64,000 bases of DNA, taken from positions 62,001-126,000 of the forward strand of contig JAEZZI010000006.1 of the NCBI GenBank assembly GCA_023418595.1, in the 5' to 3' direction. Under the pieces are notes generated by a model that saw only the letters and a list, made by a program, of their open reading frames with translations, made no database searches and was not told the origin of the DNA. Positions 61,123 to 64,000 of this stretch are shown piece by piece; the first letter of the stretch is position 1; each line of letters begins with the position of its first letter. A program made the position numbers and the translations under genes. This DNA comes from Pseudomonadota bacterium. Its GTDB lineage: Bacteria > Pseudomonadota > Alphaproteobacteria > Sphingomonadales > Sphingomonadaceae.

Positions 61123-62826
61123 GTGAAAGAAGACCAGAAGAATTTCCTGATCTTCGCGGTGATTGCCGCGATCATCCTGTTCGCCTGGGAGCCGATCGTC
61201 GGTCGCTTCTTCCCGACGCCGCCCCCGCCGGTGACGATCGAAGGCGGCAAGACCGTTGCCCAGCCCGATCCGCGCGCCGTCACGACGCCGGAAACCCCCG
61301 CGACGATGCGCGACCGCGCGGCGGTGCTCGCCGAATCCCCGCGCATCGCGATCGAGACGCCGCGCGTTCGCGGCTCGCTCAACCTGCGCGGCGCGCGCAT
61401 CGACGATCTGGTGCTGCTGCGCCATGCCGAAACCATTGCCGAGAACAGCGATCCCATCCGCCTGTTGTCGCCATCGGGTGCCGAAAACGCCTATTTCGCC
61501 AGTTTTGGCTGGTCGGGCGACGGGCTGACCGCCCCCGGTCCGGATACCGTCTGGACCGCCAGCGGCGACCGGCTGACGCCCGCGACCCCGGTGACGCTGA
61601 CTAGCGTCAGCAATGGCCGCACCTTCCGCATGCAGATCTCGGTCGACGAAGGCTATATGTTCACCGTGCGCCAGGTCGCGGCGAACACCGGCACCCAGGC
61701 GGTCAGCGCCGCGCCCTATGCCTATCTGAACCGGCATCACGAATCCGCCGATACCGATACCTGGACCATTCATGCCGGGCCGATCGTTTCGCATGGCGGG
61801 CGCGTCGATTACACCAACGATTACGACGATCTCGATGCCTCGCCGCTCAGCTTCGCCAGCCGTGGCGGCTGGGTCGGATTTACCGACATTTACTGGCTCG
61901 CAGCACTGGTCCCCGATCAGGGATCGCAGGTCGATCTGCGCTTCCGCCCGACCGGAAACGGCAATTACCAGGCCTTTTATCAGGCCAATCAGGCGCGCGT
62001 GATCCAGCCGGGCCAGGCGCTCGTCTCCACCTCGCGCTTCTTTGCGGGCGCAAAGGAAGTCGACCTGCTCGACCAGTATGAGGCCGAAGGCATTCCGCTG
62101 TTCGGCAAGGCGATCGACTGGGGCTGGTTCGAAATCGTCGAAAAACCGATCTTCCATTATCTCGACTGGCTGTTCCGTCTGGTCGGCAATTTCGGTCTCG
62201 CGATCATCCTGCTAACCTTCACCATCCGCCTGATCATGTTCCCGATCGCGCAGAAGCAGTTTGCGTCCTTCGCCTCGATGCGGGCGATCCAGCCCAAGAT
62301 GAAGGCGCTTCAGGAACGCTACAAGGAAGACAAGCCGCGTCTCCAGCAGGAGATGATGAAGCTGTACAAGGACGAAAAGGTCAATCCGCTCGCGGGCTGC
62401 CTGCCGACCTTGCTCCAGATTCCGATCTTCTATGCGCTGTACAAGGTGCTGATGCTGACCATCGAAATGCGGCATCAGCCGTTCGTTCTGTGGATTCAGG
62501 ATCTGTCCGCGCCCGATCCGCTGACCCCGCTCAACCTGTTCGGGCTGCTCGCCTTCACCCCGCCCAGCTTCCTGCACATCGGTGTCTTCCCGATCCTGCT
62601 CGGCATTTCGATGTGGGCGCAGTTCAAGCTCAACCCCGCGCCGATGGACGAAATCCAGAAGCAGGTATTCGCGCTGATGCCATGGGTGCTGATGTTCGTC
62701 ATGGCGCCGTTCGCGGTCGGCTTGCAGGTCTACTGGATCACCAGCAACCTGCTGACCATCGCGCAGCAAAAGTGGCTCTATTCGCGGCATCCCGCGCTCA
62801 AGGCCGCCGAAGCGAAGCCGAAATGA
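61123..62826 (+). CDS. yidC: Membrane protein insertase YidC
   Basis: A GTG at 61123 gives 567 aa. An N-terminal membrane anchor (NFLIFAVIAAIILFAWEP) precedes the periplasmic beta-supersandwich domain (about 60-330) and the five-helix insertase core with NFGLAIILLTFTIRLIMFPI, MRAIQPKMKALQERYKED and NPLAGCLPTLLQIPIFYALY. It inserts membrane proteins alone or with SecYEG. The engB start overlaps its stop by four bases. Confidence 0.96.
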   Translation: MKEDQKNFLIFAVIAAIILFAWEPIVGRFFPTPPPPVTIEGGKTVAQPDPRAVTTPETPATMRDRAAVLAESPRIAIETPRVRGSLNLRGARIDDLVLLRHAETIAENSDPIRLLSPSGAENAYFASFGWSGDGLTAPGPDTVWTASGDRLTPATPVTLTSVSNGRTFRMQISVDEGYMFTVRQVAANTGTQAVSAAPYAYLNRHHESADTDTWTIHAGPIVSHGGRVDYTNDYDDLDASPLSFASRGGWVGFTDIYWLAALVPDQGSQVDLRFRPTGNGNYQAFYQANQARVIQPGQALVSTSRFFAGAKEVDLLDQYEAEGIPLFGKAIDWGWFEIVEKPIFHYLDWLFRLVGNFGLAIILLTFTIRLIMFPIAQKQFASFASMRAIQPKMKALQERYKEDKPRLQQEMMKLYKDEKVNPLAGCLPTLLQIPIFYALYKVLMLTIEMRHQPFVLWIQDLSAPDPLTPLNLFGLLAFTPPSFLHIGVFPILLGISMWAQFKLNPAPMDEIQKQVFALMPWVLMFVMAPFAVGLQVYWITSNLLTIAQQKWLYSRHPALKAAEAKPK

Positions 62827-63461
62827 GCACCTTCGACGAGGAAGCGATCGAGTCCGCGCGAAAGACCTTCGCCGGGCCGATCGCCTTCCTGAAATCGGCG
62901 CCCAGCCTGCAATTCATCCCCGATGCGGATGTGCCGGAGGTGGCGTTTGCGGGCCGGTCGAATGTCGGCAAATCCTCGCTGCTCAACGCGCTGACCGGGC
63001 GCAACGGCCTCGCCCGCACGTCGAACACGCCGGGCCGCACGCAAGAGCTGAACTTTTTCGACGTGGGCGAGCCGCTCAATTTCCGGCTGGTCGACATGCC
63101 AGGATACGGATTTGCCAAGGCGCCCAAGGATATCGTCAAGAAATGGCGCTTTCTGGTGAACGACTATCTGCGCGGGCGTCAGGCGCTGAAACGCGCGCTG
63201 GTGCTGATCGACAGCCGCCACGGCATCAAGGACGTCGATCGCGAAATCCTGGACATGCTCGACAAGGCGGCGGTCAGCTACCGGCTGGTGTTGACCAAGG
63301 CCGACAAGATCAAGGCGAGCGAGCTGGAAGCGGTGACGAAGGCGACCGCGGACGAAGCCCGCAAGCGTCCGGCAGCGCATCCCGACATTCTCCAGACGTC
63401 GAGCGAAAAGGGCATGGGCATCGCCGAACTCCGCGCGGCGGTGATCGAGGCGATCGGCTGA
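62823..63461 (+). CDS. engB: Ribosome biogenesis GTPase YihA/EngB
   Basis: The 212-aa GTPase has G1 AGRSNVGKSSLLNALTG, G2 TSNTPGRTQELNFF, G3 DMPGYGFAKAP, G4 TKADKI and a YsxC-type C-terminus. It assists 50S assembly. The ATG at 62823 overlaps the yidC stop (ATGA); longer frames inside yidC are shadows. Confidence 0.95.
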   Translation: MSTFDEEAIESARKTFAGPIAFLKSAPSLQFIPDADVPEVAFAGRSNVGKSSLLNALTGRNGLARTSNTPGRTQELNFFDVGEPLNFRLVDMPGYGFAKAPKDIVKKWRFLVNDYLRGRQALKRALVLIDSRHGIKDVDREILDMLDKAAVSYRLVLTKADKIKASELEAVTKATADEARKRPAAHPDILQTSSEKGMGIAELRAAVIEAIG

Positions 63462-63473
63462 CAATCAAACTCC

Positions 63474-63497
63474 GTGCTCCCGCCTGCGCGGGAGCAC
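63474..63497. terminator. Palindromic hairpin between convergent genes
   Basis: GTGCTCCCGC and GCGGGAGCAC form a perfect 10-bp stem around CTGC. There is no T-run, but its place 12 bases after engB and 20 before the convergent gene stop suggests a bidirectional terminator or REP-like unit. Confidence 0.65.
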
Positions 63498-63516
63498 CGC
63501 ATTTCCTCGCGACAAA

Positions 63517-64000
63517 TCACTGCCCCAGCAACGCAACCGCTGCGAACCCCAGCGCCGCGACCGACGCGGCCATCGCCACCGCCATCAGCGCCCCGTCCCT
63601 GACCAGCAGCGCCAGCCCGAACGCGGCGATCGCCGCCATCGGCGCGGTGCTGGCAAACGGGATCAATTCCAGCGGCGGGACGGTCGCGCACAACAATATG
63701 CACATCGCCGCCGCGATCCGGTCGAACGGCGGACCGGTCAGCCATTTCAGCCGCCCCTGGAACCAGCGATCCATCCACCTGCCGACCCCAGCCAGCTTGT
63801 CGGCGGCCTTTACCACCTTGTCGCCCTTCACATGGCGGCGTTCGAGAAAGCCGGGCAGCCAGACATGGTCGCGACCGAACAATATCTGCGCCGCCGACAG
63901 CGCGATGATGATCGCAAGCAATGTCGGCACGGCGGGAATTCCGCCGATCGGCGATACCTCGATCAGGGCGGGCACCAGCAGGAACGGCCCGACGCTGCGC
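63517..64000 (-). CDS. ExoD-family exopolysaccharide synthesis membrane protein (5' end outside window)
   Basis: The frame runs open to the right edge, so the start is missing. The visible part of about 160 residues has PFLLVPALIEVSPIGGIPAVPTLLA, FGRDHVWLPGFLERR and KLAGVGRWMDRWFQGRLKWL, the ExoD pattern, with several hydrophobic helices. ExoD was named for exopolysaccharide production in Sinorhizobium; its biochemistry is unclear. A GTG at 63975 is an internal codon, not a likely start. Confidence 0.82.
   Translation of the reverse strand, partial: RSVGPFLLVPALIEVSPIGGIPAVPTLLAIIIALSAAQILFGRDHVWLPGFLERRHVKGDKVVKAADKLAGVGRWMDRWFQGRLKWLTGPPFDRIAAAMCILLCATVPPLELIPFASTAPMAAIAAFGLALLVRDGALMAVAMAASVAALGFAAVALLGQ

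Overview
The window reads as chromosomal core DNA of a high-GC alphaproteobacterium, most likely a Sphingomonas-type member of the Sphingomonadaceae. Supporting signs are the dense GC-rich coding, the aroA-cmk-rpsA-ihfB order preceded by a TIGR02300 gene, an ATP12-type F1 assembly chaperone, a DUF2794 gene, a FecI/FecR/TonB-receptor set, an EcfG-type stress promoter, many short inverted repeats of sphingomonad type, and an ornithine decarboxylase beside a deoxyhypusine-synthase-like gene (sym-homospermidine is the characteristic polyamine of Sphingomonas). No prophage, transposase, integrase or CRISPR array was seen. The species cannot be named from sequence alone.

Layout. 0-5.9 kb: lipoprotein, crcB, pseudouridine synthase, PaiB-like, HAD phosphatase and ATP12 genes, then cysE and a DUF2794 gene on the other strand. 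6-11 kb: peroxide defence (AhpD-like, ahpC, ahpF, oxyR) with a TauE/SafE permease. 11-15 kb: fasciclin lipoprotein, pgsA-moaD-moaE, an LplT-like MFS carrier. 15-20 kb: tRNA-Ala, TIGR02300, aroA, cmk, rpsA, ihfB. 20.8-28 kb: tRNA-Leu, then ECF sigma, FecR, TonB-dependent receptor and a 1067-aa autotransporter. 28-34.4 kb: cvpA, radA, mtgA, a stress-type small membrane protein, ybaB, dnaX and the SRP RNA. 34.4-38.6 kb: class A beta-lactamase, ferredoxin and two tandem cysteine desulfurases. 39-45 kb: a threonine-dehydratase-like enzyme, the polyamine pair, MAPEG and hydrolase genes, purS and purQ. 45-53.5 kb: queuosine-precursor transporter, tRNA-Arg, a FixJ-like regulator with a degenerate receiver domain, a Crp/Fnr regulator, a coiled-coil/beta-barrel outer-membrane protein, a four-gene secreted-protein/C39-peptidase operon, and two L,D-transpeptidases. 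53.6-60 kb: nadE, an HPF-like gene, DoxX, a CoA-transferase, tRNA-Leu, comM. 60.2-63.5 kb: rpmH, rnpA, yidD, yidC, engB; a truncated exoD-like gene runs off the right edge.

The most novel-looking system is at 47.3-51.6 kb. A FapF-like outer-membrane barrel converges on an operon of two Asn/Gln-rich secreted proteins, a periplasmic C39 peptidase and a third secreted protein. This matches the fapB-C-D-E plus F logic of Pseudomonas functional amyloid, without an evident FapA. Two of the secreted proteins carry an almost identical double-glycine motif after a Sec signal peptide, which suggests processing by the C39 enzyme in the periplasm.

Other notable points: rpmH lies wholly inside an N-terminally extended rnpA frame (Thermus-like); a perfect FNR/FixK box precedes ihfB; an EcfG promoter precedes a small membrane-protein gene; and a tRNA-linked repeat contains a covarying hairpin.
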